DNA of 42,419 bases, taken from an uncultured Prevotella sp. (lineage in GTDB: Bacteria > Bacteroidota > Bacteroidia > Bacteroidales > Bacteroidaceae). The stretch is from NCBI GenBank assembly GCA_900543585.1, contig UQRP01000024.1, positions 1-42,419 of the forward strand, read 5' to 3'. The notes under the pieces were generated by a model. The model saw only the letters and a program-made list of their open reading frames with translations. It did not search any database and had not been told where the DNA came from. This document shows, in pieces, positions 1-8,917 of the stretch; the first letter of the stretch is position 1; each line of letters opens with the position of its first letter. A program made the translations under genes and the position numbers.

Positions 1-214
1 GCGTCTTGAGCTGCTCCACGTCGTCGGCGTCGACTTCGGCAGTCTTGATGTCCATCTTATAGCCTTTGGCATGAATGGCGTCGACGAGCTTGTCACATTT
101 CTCCTTGTGGTGGCTGGCAATCATCAACTCACCGAAGACGTCGGTGTTCTGAGCTATCTTGAAGGCGCAGACAGTGGCAACGCCTCCGGCTCCAATCATT
201 AATACTCTGTTCAT
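1..214 (-). CDS. Saccharopine dehydrogenase-like / carboxynorspermidine synthase, N-terminal part
   Basis: Only the first 71 codons are inside the window; the gene runs off the left edge. The protein opens MNRVLMIGAGGVATV, a Rossmann-fold NAD(P)-binding start with the GxGGVA glycine motif at about residues 8-12. It continues with a second-strand segment (LMIASHHKEKC) and the KTAEVDADD region, which resembles the saccharopine dehydrogenase / carboxynorspermidine dehydrogenase family found in Bacteroidales. Members reduce imines in lysine or polyamine (norspermidine/spermidine) synthesis in the cytoplasm. Which of these reactions applies cannot be judged from the N-terminus. It lies downstream of the DUF6621 gene on the same strand, 42 bp apart, so co-transcription is possible. 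Confidence 0.75.
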   Translation of the reverse strand, partial: MNRVLMIGAGGVATVCAFKIAQNTDVFGELMIASHHKEKCDKLVDAIHAKGYKMDIKTAEVDADDVEQLKT

Positions 215-245
215 AATATTTTGTTTTTATTGTTGACGGGTTGAT

Positions 246-263
246 GTCGTAGGAGTCTACGAC
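246..263 (-). other. Perfect hairpin spanning a stop codon
   Basis: GTCGTAG and CTACGAC form a perfect 7-bp stem with a 4-base loop (GAGT). The stop codon of the DUF6621 gene (257-259) is inside the stem. No T-run follows on the minus strand, so it is not a classical terminator. It could protect a 3' end or couple two genes; function is inferred only. Confidence 0.4.
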
Positions 264-871
264 TGTGGTATCTCCTCGCTCTTGATGCCGAGAGCGTTCA
301 TGAGCGAGTATCCGAGAATCTCCTGTCGAAAGTTGCCACCGGGCATGGGCTGCATGGCGAAGAGTGTGATACGCTTGTCGTCGTCGGCACCGCGGAGGGC
401 CGCCGCCACTTCCTCGTAGATGCTGCCTTGCTCGCCGTTGGGGATGATCATCAGTCGCTTCACCTCCTTATGGCTGAGCACCATGTTGATGGTGTCAAGG
501 ATGTAGTCGTCTTTGCTTACGACATCTCCGACGCTGATGGCGTTGACGAGGAACTCGCCGAGCTTCTCGTCTTTGAAAGCGCGGGCGTCGATGTCGGTGT
601 CGTAGACGGAGGGTTGAAAGTTGTCCATCTTGGCGTGCTGTTTCTCATGGACGAGGACGACCTGCGTCTCGTGGTCGCTGCCGTCGGCGCGCAGTCCGCC
701 GTCGAGAGCGATATCTACCACCCACTGGCTGAGGTCAGCCTTGGGGATGCGGCGGCCTATCATGCGCTCAAACTGCACGGAGAGCTGGAAAGCCACATAG
801 TCGATGTAGTCAGCATCGGCGAGTATAAAGTTCTCGCTGAGCTTGATATTGTTAGCTTCTTCTGGTGTCAT
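257..871 (-). CDS. DUF6621 family protein of unknown function
   Basis: This is a 204-residue cytoplasmic protein if started at the ATG at 871 (MTPEEANNIKLSENF). An upstream in-frame ATG at 964 would add 31 residues of non-homologous, low-quality sequence, so the internal start is preferred. The segment ILADADYIDYVAFQLSVQFERMIGRRIPKADLSQW and the later IMVLSHKEVKRLM region match what I remember of the Bacteroidales family DUF6621. No signal peptide, membrane segment or known catalytic motif is visible. It is divergent from nhaD and on the same strand as the saccharopine dehydrogenase-like gene. The family match is from memory; the function is unknown. Confidence 0.7.
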   Translation of the reverse strand: MTPEEANNIKLSENFILADADYIDYVAFQLSVQFERMIGRRIPKADLSQWVVDIALDGGLRADGSDHETQVVLVHEKQHAKMDNFQPSVYDTDIDARAFKDEKLGEFLVNAISVGDVVSKDDYILDTINMVLSHKEVKRLMIIPNGEQGSIYEEVAAALRGADDDKRITLFAMQPMPGGNFRQEILGYSLMNALGIKSEEIPQS

Positions 872-1025
872 AATAAGAATAAAGATACTGCAAAGATAAT
901 GCAAACGAATGGAAAAACAAAGAAAAGGGAGAGATTTCTTCGCCTTGTTGTTGCTCTTCCTCACTTCTGAGGAGAAGATAATGTATTATTTATGAAAATG
1001 TAGCATTGATGCAATATTTTTTGCT

Positions 1026-1033
1026 TATCTTTG
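1026..1033 (+). promoter_or_regulatory. Bacteroidetes -7 box upstream of nhaD
   Basis: TATCTTTG fits the TAnnTTTG -7 element of the Bacteroidetes primary sigma factor. It is followed by GC and lies 48 bp before the nhaD start. The matching -33 TTTG is not clear: ATTG at 1005-1008 gives a short spacer. Confidence 0.5.
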
Positions 1034-1080
1034 CAGCTGATTGTACGAAAAGATAACAAATATTCATAAATACAACGACA

Positions 1081-2487
1081 ATGTCAACATTATCAATCGC
1101 AATCATCGTCGTGTTTATCGTGGGCTACCTGTTTATAGCCCTTGAGAGCGTGACGAAGGTCAACAAGGCTGCCGTGGCCTTGCTTATGTTTGTAGTAGTC
1201 TGGACGCTGTACATGCTTGATCCGGGCTACTTTGTCAATTTGATGCACCCGCAGTTTATGGATCTGCTGAAGATGGAGCATGGTACGCTCGGTCAAGGTG
1301 TGGATCCTGTCATCACCTTTGTCACCGATGTCATCCAGAATCATCTCGGCGATACCGGTCCGACGCTCTTCTTCCTGATGGGCGCCATGACCATTGTGGA
1401 GGTTGTGGACCAGAATGGCGGTTTCGACTGGGTGCGCAATGTCATGCATACGAAGTCGAAGCGCGCCCTGCTGTGGCGTATCGCCTTCATGACTTTCTTC
1501 CTCTCTGCCATCCTTGACAACATGACGACATCTATCGTGATGATAATGATTCTGCGTAAGTTGGTACCCGACCACAAAGACCGCATCATCTATGCCGCCC
1601 TTGTCATCATCGCTGCCAACAGTGGTGGCGCCTTCTCGCCGATTGGCGACGTGACCACCATCATGCTGTGGAACAAGGGCTTGCTGACAGCTTTAGGCGT
1701 TATTAGCGAGATGCTGATACCTTCTATCGTTTCTATGGTTATCCCTGCCCTCATCCTTCAGTTCGGCCTCAAGGGCGAGTTGGGCACTGTCTCCAAGGAG
1801 GAGTTGGCAGCCAATGCCGAGGAGCACGACTTCAGCGACACCCAGCGCAAGGTCATCTTCTGGGTTGGTGTTGGCGGTCTTATCTTCGTGCCTATCTTCA
1901 AGAGCATCACCCATCTGCCGCCGTTTGTTGGCATCCTCCTCATCCTCAGTTTGGTGTGGATTGTAACGGAGGTCTTCTACGCCGGGCTGAAGAAGCAGAA
2001 GACGACGCGCTCGAAGCGTGTGGTGAACCTTATCCGCAACATCGACATGAGCACCATCCTCTTCTTCCTCGGTATTCTGATGGCTGTCTCCTGCCTCTCT
2101 GAGATTGGTGCACTGACGGCATTAGGCAAGGGCCTGAATGTAGCTTTCAATGGCAACCACTTTATGGTGACGGGTATCATCGGTGTGCTGTCGTCTATCA
2201 TCGACAATGTGCCACTCGTAGCCGGATGTATGGGTATGTATCCGCTGGCTCCTACCGGCGACTTTGCTACCGACGGCATCTTCTGGCAGCTCTTGGCTTA
2301 CTGCGCTGGTGTCGGTGGCTCTATGCTTATCATCGGTTCTGCTGCCGGCGTCGTCGTCATGGGCTTGGAGAAGATCACCTTCGGATGGTATATGAAGCAT
2401 GCGTCCTGGATAGCCTTCGTTGGCTATATCGCAGGTATCCTTTGCTATTATGTCATGCGTGAGTTCATCTTCACAACTCCGCTGTAA
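1081..2487 (+). CDS. nhaD: Na+/H+ antiporter NhaD
   Basis: A 468-residue polytopic inner-membrane protein of the ion transporter / NhaD family. It exchanges protons for sodium, which supports pH and salt balance. About 12 hydrophobic segments are visible. Family-typical stretches include LGDTGPTLFFLMGAM (near residue 90), FLSAILDNMTTSIVM (near 140) and AANSGGAFSPIGDVTT (near 180), and a second related half with SSIIDNVPLVAG (near 365). The paired D-N-[MV] motifs in broken helices are typical of this superfamily. The length is normal for NhaD. The start follows an A-rich leader and a TAnnTTTG promoter. Its last 40 bp overlap the 3' end of the convergent comEC gene. Confidence 0.9.
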   Translation: MSTLSIAIIVVFIVGYLFIALESVTKVNKAAVALLMFVVVWTLYMLDPGYFVNLMHPQFMDLLKMEHGTLGQGVDPVITFVTDVIQNHLGDTGPTLFFLMGAMTIVEVVDQNGGFDWVRNVMHTKSKRALLWRIAFMTFFLSAILDNMTTSIVMIMILRKLVPDHKDRIIYAALVIIAANSGGAFSPIGDVTTIMLWNKGLLTALGVISEMLIPSIVSMVIPALILQFGLKGELGTVSKEELAANAEEHDFSDTQRKVIFWVGVGGLIFVPIFKSITHLPPFVGILLILSLVWIVTEVFYAGLKKQKTTRSKRVVNLIRNIDMSTILFFLGILMAVSCLSEIGALTALGKGLNVAFNGNHFMVTGIIGVLSSIIDNVPLVAGCMGMYPLAPTGDFATDGIFWQLLAYCAGVGGSMLIIGSAAGVVVMGLEKITFGWYMKHASWIAFVGYIAGILCYYVMREFIFTTPL

Positions 2488-4079
2488 ACAGCTGCCATCG
2501 TACATATAATGGCGATGGCCATGTAGATACATGCCAACTGCAAGGTGCTGAGCTGAATACCTTCTATACTCGCACCGGGCAGTGCGGCCAGCCGGCTGAC
2601 CGAGATATTGAGAAAGGTCGCCACAGCACCCAACACCGTCGTTAACAGGCTGCTCGCGGCTGTCCACCATGCGGTGGCAGCCACAGCGATGGCAAGATAG
2701 ATGATGATGGTGGCGCAGGGAATGACGATATAGTTGGTCAGCAGGAAATAACAGGAAAATCTTTCGAAATAATAAGCCACGAGTGGGGCAGTGCCGATCT
2801 GTGCCGATAAGGACACAGCGGCAGTGCCCCATATCGTTTTCAGTAGTTTGTTGACCAGACTGAGGGTTGTGAGCTCACCGCCCTTCGGCAGCAGACGGTA
2901 GAGAGGCTGGTAGAAGACGACGATGGCGAGGACGGCCATGAACGACATCTGAAAGCCTACGTCCCACAGGAAGAGCGGGTTGCCGACGATGATGACGACA
3001 GCGGCAAAGGCCAGGGCGTTGACGGAGGCTTTTCGGCGTCCTGCCACGAGGCAGAGAGAATATATGGTGAGCATGAGGGCCGACCGCACTACGCTGGTGC
3101 CTAAGCCCACCATGACAGCATAGGTCCAGATGGTGAGGATGATGACGGCTTGAGAGAGCCACCGCCGGTGAATTCCACTGCCTAAGAGCAGGGTCAGGAC
3201 GGTGAAGATGATGCCTAAATGCAGCCCGGAGAGGGCGAGAATGTGGGAGGCACCGGAGATGGCGTATTCGTCTTTGGTAGTGCTGTCTAAGGCATGCTTG
3301 TCGCCCAACACCATAGCAGCCACGACGGCGGCTGCCTGGTCGTTTTTGTCATCGACCGCATTGTTGCTATGCTGCTGGCTATCGGTTTGTGGAGAAGCGT
3401 CGTGCGGCAGGTCGCTGAGACGGTTGATCAGTCGCTGGCGAAGTTTTAGGGCGTTGATTTTTAGGCGGTCGAGATAGGGTAGGGCGTCGGGTGAGACTTT
3501 GGCAGGCTGCCATTGTGTGTAGAAGATAAACGTCTGAGCGCGGAAGCCATGGCATTGCAGCCATCTGACATAGTCGAAGTTGCTGCCTTCGCGGAAGTTG
3601 CTGAGCGGTTGCATCACCGACGTGGCCTGGATGCCACTGCCCAAATGCAATAGCCGGTAGTTGTCAGTGAGGGTATCGCGCAGGATGGCGCCTTTCACAA
3701 GAATAGGGTGGGGAAGGGCGCGATTGTTGACATTTGTCAGGGCAAGGTCGCATCGGAGGACCTTGCCTTTGACTTGCGGTTCGTCGACGAGGACGGCCTC
3801 AAAGCTTAGCGCTCTGTCTTCTGGAAAGGGGTTGGGAATGTCTTCCTTAGTTTGAGCCATGAGTCCGGCTCCCGCAAAGAAGGCGGTGAGCAGGATGAGT
3901 ACGCTCTGGAGATAGACCTTGCCTTTTGCCAGCAGCTCAGCCACAAGGCAGCCGGCAGCTGCTGCCAGCCACATCCCTGTCCAGGCACAAGTCACCTTGT
4001 CGCCCACAACGATGCCGGTGGCCAAGGCGAGGGCCACTCTGAGCAGCGGTTGGGTTTGAAGGTATTCGCTGAAGCGCAT
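2448..4079 (-). CDS. comEC: ComEC/Rec2-type DNA uptake channel, short form
   Basis: A 543-residue membrane protein. It has an N-terminal DUF4131-like part (two to three membrane segments, then a soluble OB-like stretch with the region FREGSNFDYVRWLQCHGFRAQ). This is followed by the Competence domain with the signature HILALSGLHLGIIFTVL and further helices (VVRSALMLTIYSLCLVAGRR). ComEC moves single-stranded DNA across the inner membrane during natural transformation. The start at 4079 (MRFSEYLQTQPLL) is chosen over a longer upstream extension because the extension overlaps the RecD-like gene and looks non-coding. No C-terminal metallo-beta-lactamase domain is present, which is a common condensed form. 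It lies 20 bp downstream of the helicase gene, probably in the same operon. Confidence 0.88.
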   Translation of the reverse strand: MRFSEYLQTQPLLRVALALATGIVVGDKVTCAWTGMWLAAAAGCLVAELLAKGKVYLQSVLILLTAFFAGAGLMAQTKEDIPNPFPEDRALSFEAVLVDEPQVKGKVLRCDLALTNVNNRALPHPILVKGAILRDTLTDNYRLLHLGSGIQATSVMQPLSNFREGSNFDYVRWLQCHGFRAQTFIFYTQWQPAKVSPDALPYLDRLKINALKLRQRLINRLSDLPHDASPQTDSQQHSNNAVDDKNDQAAAVVAAMVLGDKHALDSTTKDEYAISGASHILALSGLHLGIIFTVLTLLLGSGIHRRWLSQAVIILTIWTYAVMVGLGTSVVRSALMLTIYSLCLVAGRRKASVNALAFAAVVIIVGNPLFLWDVGFQMSFMAVLAIVVFYQPLYRLLPKGGELTTLSLVNKLLKTIWGTAAVSLSAQIGTAPLVAYYFERFSCYFLLTNYIVIPCATIIIYLAIAVAATAWWTAASSLLTTVLGAVATFLNISVSRLAALPGASIEGIQLSTLQLACIYMAIAIICTMAAVYSGVVKMNSRMT

Positions 4080-4099
4080 GGCTGATGGTGTTTGGAAGC

Positions 4100-5563
4100 T
4101 TATTGCTCTATCTGCGTCTTTGGCCAGTTGACGAGGAAAAGCTTGCCCGTGGCTCGCGTGAAGGCGGTATAGAGCCAGTGGATATAGTCTGGGGTCAGCA
4201 TGTCGTCGGTCATATAGCCCTGGTCGACATAGACGTGGGCCCATTGTCCGCCCTGTGCTTTATGGCAGGTGACGGCATAGGCGAACTTTATCTGCAAAGC
4301 ATTGTAGTATTTGTCTTGCCGGATAGCCTTCATGCGGTCGGCCTTGAGCGGAATGTCGGTGTAGTCGGCCATGACCTTGTCAAAGAGCCGCTCATTCTCC
4401 TCACGGGTCAGGGCTGGTGACTCTGAGGTGAGGGTGTCGAGCAGGACGGTTGTCTCCAGTTCATAGTGGTCATAGTCGGGGAACTCCAGCATGACGTCGG
4501 CGAAATGGAAGCCGAAGAGCTCGGTGACGTGGCGGACGCGGCGCACCTGGCAGCGGTCGCCATTGGCGATAAAGAAGATGGTCTTGTTGGGCGCGCCTGT
4601 CTGGGCTGCGGTGCCCTCACCCGTTTGGGCAGTGTTGTTGGAGAAGTATTTATTCTTGACCACCATGAGCATGTCGCCGCCGCAGAGGTTGGCCTCTCTG
4701 TCTAAGACCTGGCTTCTGATGCCTTGGTTGTAGATGTTTGCGCGCTTGTTCGACCTTGTGATGACGATGGTGTCGTCCATGCCCACATTGTCGTAGCTGG
4801 TGTCAATGCTCTCCACCAGCTCGTTGCCGGGCATCATAACGATGTCGGCAAAGCCATGGAAGCGTATCAGTGGCAGGTGGGTAGCCTCGTCGTGGGTAAT
4901 CATGTTGCGGATGACGGTGGCGTTGTAGAGAATCCCGGAGCGGCTCTGCTGACGGAGCACCTCGTTGAGGTCGCATTCGTAGACATGCATGTTGTAGCCT
5001 TCCAAGACTTCTGCGGTGAGAGCCGGCGATTCTTCCTCACCGACGGGTGGCAGCTGCGCCTTGTCGCCGATGAGCAGCAACCGGCAGTTGTCGCCACTGT
5101 AGACAAACTGCATGAGGTCGTCGAGGAGACTCCCTGAACCAAAGCTGCTGTCCATACCTGGCTGGCTGCTGATCATCGAGGCCTCGTCGACGACGAAGAG
5201 GGCGTTGCGGTGCTTGTTGTAGTTGATGTTGAAGCTGCCGTCGAGCCCTGAGAACGACTTCTCGCGGTAGATCGTGCGATGGATGGTGAAAGCCGGCAGT
5301 CCGCTGCTCTGTGCAAAGACCTTTGCAGCGCGCCCTGTGGGAGCCATGAGGACAAGCTGCTGTCCGAGGCTGTAGAGCGTGCGCACCATGGCGGCGGCGA
5401 GCGATGTCTTACCGGTTCCCGCCGAGCCGCGCAGAATCATCACGCTGTGCGCATCACGGTCGGCAAGGAATCGGCCAAACGTCTCTAATGCCTGCTGCTG
5501 GTCACCGGTAGGTGTGAAGCCAAAGCGGGCTACGATACGGCTGATGAACTCGGCAATCTTCAT
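4100..5563 (-). CDS. RecD/Pif1-like superfamily 1 DNA helicase
   Basis: A 487-residue ATP-dependent helicase. Walker A is GSAGTGKT at residues 46-53, the Walker B-like VVDEASMI is near 125-132, and a Q-rich motif III (LLLIGDKAQLPPVG) follows. The C-terminal half carries the UvrD_C_2 / RecD motifs FAYAVTCHKAQGGQW (near 435) and YTAFTRATGKLFLVNW (near 470). This is the architecture of small RecD-like (ExoV alpha) helicases of Bacteroidetes, which lack RecBC partners here. Its start overlaps the rsmD stop by 4 bp (ATGA), so translation is probably coupled. Adjacency to comEC suggests a role in handling incoming or damaged DNA; that link is an inference. Confidence 0.88.
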   Translation of the reverse strand: MKIAEFISRIVARFGFTPTGDQQQALETFGRFLADRDAHSVMILRGSAGTGKTSLAAAMVRTLYSLGQQLVLMAPTGRAAKVFAQSSGLPAFTIHRTIYREKSFSGLDGSFNINYNKHRNALFVVDEASMISSQPGMDSSFGSGSLLDDLMQFVYSGDNCRLLLIGDKAQLPPVGEEESPALTAEVLEGYNMHVYECDLNEVLRQQSRSGILYNATVIRNMITHDEATHLPLIRFHGFADIVMMPGNELVESIDTSYDNVGMDDTIVITRSNKRANIYNQGIRSQVLDREANLCGGDMLMVVKNKYFSNNTAQTGEGTAAQTGAPNKTIFFIANGDRCQVRRVRHVTELFGFHFADVMLEFPDYDHYELETTVLLDTLTSESPALTREENERLFDKVMADYTDIPLKADRMKAIRQDKYYNALQIKFAYAVTCHKAQGGQWAHVYVDQGYMTDDMLTPDYIHWLYTAFTRATGKLFLVNWPKTQIEQ

Positions 5564-6090
5564 CTGAAGAGTGAGAAGTTGACGCTGCCATAGCTGCGAT
5601 GCTCAAGGAAGTGTGGCGAGTCGGAGAAGTCGTGGGTCTTGCCATGCTCGAAGACGAAGATGCCGTCGGGCTTGAGGAGGTCGTTGTCGAAGACGAGGGC
5701 TGGGATTGTAGGCAGCTCCTCCAGGGCGTAGGGTGGATCGGCGAAGATGACGTCGAACTGCTCGTGGCATTTCTTCAAGAAGCGGAAGACGTCGCCGCGG
5801 ATGAGGACGTTGTCGCGTGTGCCGATCTTCTTCATGCACTCGCTGATGAAATGGGCGTGGTCGCGGTCGGCCTCAACGCTGACGACGGGTCGGCAGCCGC
5901 GCGAGAGCATCTCCAAGGAGATACTTCCGGTACCGGCAAAGAGGTCGAGGGCGGCAGCGCCGTCGAAGTCGATATAGCCATTGAGGACATTGAAGATGTT
6001 CTCCTTGGCGAAGTCTGTAGTGGGGCGCGCCTTGAAAGTCCGGGGAATGTCGAAGTGGCGGCCTTTGTAGATTCCTGTGATTACTCGCAT
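5560..6090 (-). CDS. rsmD: 16S rRNA (guanine966-N2)-methyltransferase RsmD
   Basis: A 176-residue SAM-dependent methyltransferase that modifies G966 of 16S rRNA in the small ribosomal subunit. The N-terminal MRVITGIYKGRHFDIP and RPTTDFAKENIFN segments are classical RsmD. The SAM-binding motif I is LDLFAGTGSISLE (residues 48-60), and the catalytic DPPY tetrapeptide is at about 117-120. The length is normal. It sits 8 bp after the DUF3822 gene and overlaps the helicase start by 4 bp. The arrangement DUF3822-rsmD is common in Bacteroidetes. Confidence 0.93.
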   Translation of the reverse strand: MRVITGIYKGRHFDIPRTFKARPTTDFAKENIFNVLNGYIDFDGAAALDLFAGTGSISLEMLSRGCRPVVSVEADRDHAHFISECMKKIGTRDNVLIRGDVFRFLKKCHEQFDVIFADPPYALEELPTIPALVFDNDLLKPDGIFVFEHGKTHDFSDSPHFLEHRSYGSVNFSLFR

Positions 6091-6098
6091 AGTGGTCT

Positions 6099-6893
6099 TT
6101 AGCCTAAATAGTTGGTTATCATGTCGAAGGTGATGCCTTTAATCTGTGTCAGTGGCGCTCTGTTGAAGCTTGCCTGCGGGTTGATGACAACGACGAAGGC
6201 AACGTAGGTGCGGAGGTCCTTGAGCAGCTCTTCCTTGTCGATGAGGTCGCCGACGAGGAAGAGCTCGTCGTGGAGCTGGTCCATGGCCAACTGCTTCCAC
6301 ACGAAGAGGATGAAGTAGACAGCATCCTTGACATGTCTGACGTCGTATCTGTTGCAGAAGATGAAGCGGTTGCGCTCGAAGCTGAAGAGCTCGAGGACAC
6401 CGTCGTGGAAATAGGCGTAGAGCTTGCGGCGGTTGCCGATGAAGCAGCGGTGGTGGAGATAGTCCCAGACGGGTCGCATGAGGCAGACATAGCTCACATC
6501 CTGAAAATGGTCTTCCACAACGAGCTTGAGGTCCTTGTTCAATGCGAAGAGCACGACGGCGTTGACATCGGCCATGACATTGGAGCAGATGACGGCACCC
6601 TCGGTATAGGGGAAGGCATGTTTGTAGAGTGCCTCATTCTCATCGGCGTCGTATTCCTCCAAGGGCACGATGAGCGACTGCGAGTCGATGAGCACTTTTG
6701 CCTTGGGCGGTGCTTGCTGCAAGAGGTCGACGGTCTTGAAGGCCTCGCGGAGGTTGGCGGCTAAGGAGACACCGCTCTTGGTGACATACTGATAGTAGTC
6801 AATCTGTGTGTTGCTGTCTATGTCGGGCAAGGCAAAGGACAGTGCGCTCTTTGCCGCACGGATGGTAAGACGTTCCTTTTTATTATCTTGCAT
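6099..6893 (-). CDS. DUF3822 family protein
   Basis: A 264-residue protein of the Bacteroidetes family DUF3822, which is normally found directly upstream of rsmD, as here. Segments such as KVLIDSQSLIVPLEEYD and FHDGVLELFSFERNRFIFCNRYD resemble an actin-like ATPase fold (PilM/FtsA-like), with two related halves; this fold assignment is tentative. No signal peptide or membrane helix is visible. The function is unknown. The neighbouring upstream gene encodes a pilin-like protein, which fits loosely with a PilM-like reading but does not prove it. Confidence 0.8.
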   Translation of the reverse strand: MQDNKKERLTIRAAKSALSFALPDIDSNTQIDYYQYVTKSGVSLAANLREAFKTVDLLQQAPPKAKVLIDSQSLIVPLEEYDADENEALYKHAFPYTEGAVICSNVMADVNAVVLFALNKDLKLVVEDHFQDVSYVCLMRPVWDYLHHRCFIGNRRKLYAYFHDGVLELFSFERNRFIFCNRYDVRHVKDAVYFILFVWKQLAMDQLHDELFLVGDLIDKEELLKDLRTYVAFVVVINPQASFNRAPLTQIKGITFDMITNYLG

Positions 6894-6914
6894 AGTCGTT
6901 GTTGATGTCTGTTT

Positions 6915-7394
6915 CTATTCCCAGTTGCCGGCGTTGTTGTTGGGTGTGTTGATGTCGCCTATCTTCAGTCCGGGGAATCCGCCACTGCTGTTGGCATCCT
7001 CGATGACGTTGGCTACGGAGTTACGGTCCAGTCCGTCGAGAAAGTCCACGTATTTCGCCCTACACTCCATCAGCGGCACGTCCTGTCCGCCCTTGCCCGT
7101 GATGGTGGTGGCTTGCAGCTCGAAGGATTTTTTGTCGGTGTAAGGGATGTAGCGCATGCTGTCGGCGAGATACCCGTTCTTGACCAGACTGTTAAAGTTG
7201 CCAGCATAGACGCCATGGCGGGCTCTGTAACGTTCTTCGGCCGAGCGGATGGCCATGAGCCGCGTCTTCACCGCTGTCTCCCGCGCTTTTCGCTGACTGT
7301 CGAAATGGATGGGGCCACCAATGCTCATGATGCAGAGCAGGGCCATGACAGCCACGCAGCCGACAAGCAGATAAGATGTCTTTATCTTTTTCAT
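6915..7394 (-). CDS. Pilin-like secreted or membrane-anchored protein
   Basis: A 159-residue protein with a short basic N-terminus (MKKIKTSY) and one hydrophobic segment at about residues 8-27. A helical stretch follows (RKARETAVKTRLMAIRSAEERYRARHGVYAGNFNSLVKNGYL). The order hydrophobic helix, amphipathic helix and YRARHGVYA..LV..GYL recalls type II/IV pseudopilins such as the G-like family, although the GFxxxE cleavage motif is absent. The C-terminal part is unassigned and ends in a Gly/Asn-rich tail (DINTPNNNAGNWE). It lies 21 bp upstream of the DUF3822 gene. The pilin resemblance is an inference from pattern only. Confidence 0.55.
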   Translation of the reverse strand: MKKIKTSYLLVGCVAVMALLCIMSIGGPIHFDSQRKARETAVKTRLMAIRSAEERYRARHGVYAGNFNSLVKNGYLADSMRYIPYTDKKSFELQATTITGKGGQDVPLMECRAKYVDFLDGLDRNSVANVIEDANSSGGFPGLKIGDINTPNNNAGNWE

Positions 7395-7471
7395 TGTTGT
7401 TTATATCTTTATCAAAGTCTTTTTACCAAAGTCTTATTCCTGCTCTTTATTCCAAGCCTTTAGAAGGTTAT

Positions 7472-8896
7472 TTACAGCAACGGGCTGAGCAGTCGGACGA
7501 TGCTCACCCACAGCCGTTTCCAGAAAGAGAAGCGGGCCTTGCCATAGAGTTTGTCGAAGGGCTGGCAGCGCGTCTCATCGTCGAGGAAGACTTTCTTCAT
7601 CCGCAAGGCCATGCCCTCGTCATAGAAGAAGACATTGGCCTCGAAATCATGCTCGAAGCTCCGGAAGTCGATGTTCGTACTTCCGCATGTGCAGATGCTG
7701 TCGTCGCTGACGAGGAATTTGGAGTGGTTGAAGCCAGCCTCATAGAAGAGGACCTTTACGCCTGCCTCTATTGTCTCCAAGATATAGCTGACGCCCGCCC
7801 ACTCCACAATCTTCGAGTCGCCATGCAGAGGTATCATCAGCCTGACGTCGACACCTGCCAACGCCGCCGTCCTCATGGCGAAGAGCACCGTCTCCGTAGG
7901 CAGGAAGTACGGCGTCTCCATGTAGACGTAGCGCTTGGCTTCGAGGAGCACGCGGACGTAGCCCTGCATGATGTCGGGCCACTCCGAGATGGGGCTGCTC
8001 GTCACCACCTGGGCCAGGCAGTTGTTGTCGAGAAACGGATGCAGTGGGGGATAGTAGCGGCGGTCGGTGATGAGCGTGCGGTCTACGAAATACCAGTCGA
8101 TGAGGAAGGCGCGCTGCAGGCCGTAGACAGCACCGCCCTGCACCTTGAGCATGGTGTCGCGCCACGGCTCCTTGCCGGTGCCCTTGACATAGCGTGTGGC
8201 GAAGTTCATGCCACCGATGAAGCCGACGATACCGTCGATGACGATAATCTTCCGGTGGTTGCGGTAGTTGGCCTTCGATGTGAAAGCCGGGAACTTTACC
8301 GGCATGAAGGGGTGGACATTGATGCCGTTGTCGCGCATGCGCTCGAAGAAGGCATTCTTCACCTTCCAGCACCCCACGTCGTCGTAGATGAGACGTATCT
8401 CAACACCCTGCCGCGCCTTGTCGATGAGGGCGTCGGCAATGAGCCGTCCGAGCTCGTCGTCGTTGAAGATGAAGATGTCGATATGGATATGGTTCTTGGC
8501 CCGGCTGATCTCGTGGAGTAGGGCGGGGAAGAAGTCATAGCCGGAGGTGTAGATGTCAGCCTCGTTGTCCTTGAAAGGCAAGGCCATGTTCTGGTTCTTG
8601 AAGAGCTGCATGAGCGGGCGGTGGACCTCGGGCAGCCGCAGGTCTTTCTGCTCAGCATACTCAAACATCGTGCGCTTGGTGAGCTGGCTCAAAGACCGCT
8701 CGCTGATGAGGCGTTCCTTGCGCGTGTTCTGTCCGAAGAAGAAATAGAGCACAATACCCACTAATGGCAGGGCCCACAGCACGAGGAGCCATGCCATCGT
8801 CTTGGCAGGCTGCCGGTTGTCCATGAGCACCTTGAGCATCACCACAATCTCTATGAGAATGTAGATGGCATACCATAGCCAGTGAATATATTCCAT
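7472..8896 (-). CDS. cls: Cardiolipin synthase (phospholipase D family)
   Basis: A 474-residue inner-membrane enzyme that joins phosphatidylglycerol molecules into cardiolipin. There are two hydrophobic helices at the N-terminus (about residues 5-22 and 35-54, the PLDc_N region with KTMAWLLVLWALPLVGIVLYFFFGQN). Two HKD motifs follow: HRKIIVIDG near residue 216 and HSKFLVSDD near 394, each with a downstream GSxN-like motif (GGMNFATRY, GSTNIDFRSFEHDFE). The length is typical. The C-terminus ends in the usual WKRLWVSIVRLLSPLL. The gene starts 21 bp after queE and may be the next cistron of that operon. Confidence 0.93.
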   Translation of the reverse strand: MEYIHWLWYAIYILIEIVVMLKVLMDNRQPAKTMAWLLVLWALPLVGIVLYFFFGQNTRKERLISERSLSQLTKRTMFEYAEQKDLRLPEVHRPLMQLFKNQNMALPFKDNEADIYTSGYDFFPALLHEISRAKNHIHIDIFIFNDDELGRLIADALIDKARQGVEIRLIYDDVGCWKVKNAFFERMRDNGINVHPFMPVKFPAFTSKANYRNHRKIIVIDGIVGFIGGMNFATRYVKGTGKEPWRDTMLKVQGGAVYGLQRAFLIDWYFVDRTLITDRRYYPPLHPFLDNNCLAQVVTSSPISEWPDIMQGYVRVLLEAKRYVYMETPYFLPTETVLFAMRTAALAGVDVRLMIPLHGDSKIVEWAGVSYILETIEAGVKVLFYEAGFNHSKFLVSDDSICTCGSTNIDFRSFEHDFEANVFFYDEGMALRMKKVFLDDETRCQPFDKLYGKARFSFWKRLWVSIVRLLSPLL

Positions 8897-8917
8897 CGTC
8901 TGTTTCTGTCCCGGGCT

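Noticed and set aside
428..970. A 180-codon plus-strand frame opposite the DUF6621 gene
   Set aside because: It is a shadow of the supported minus-strand gene and has no known motifs.
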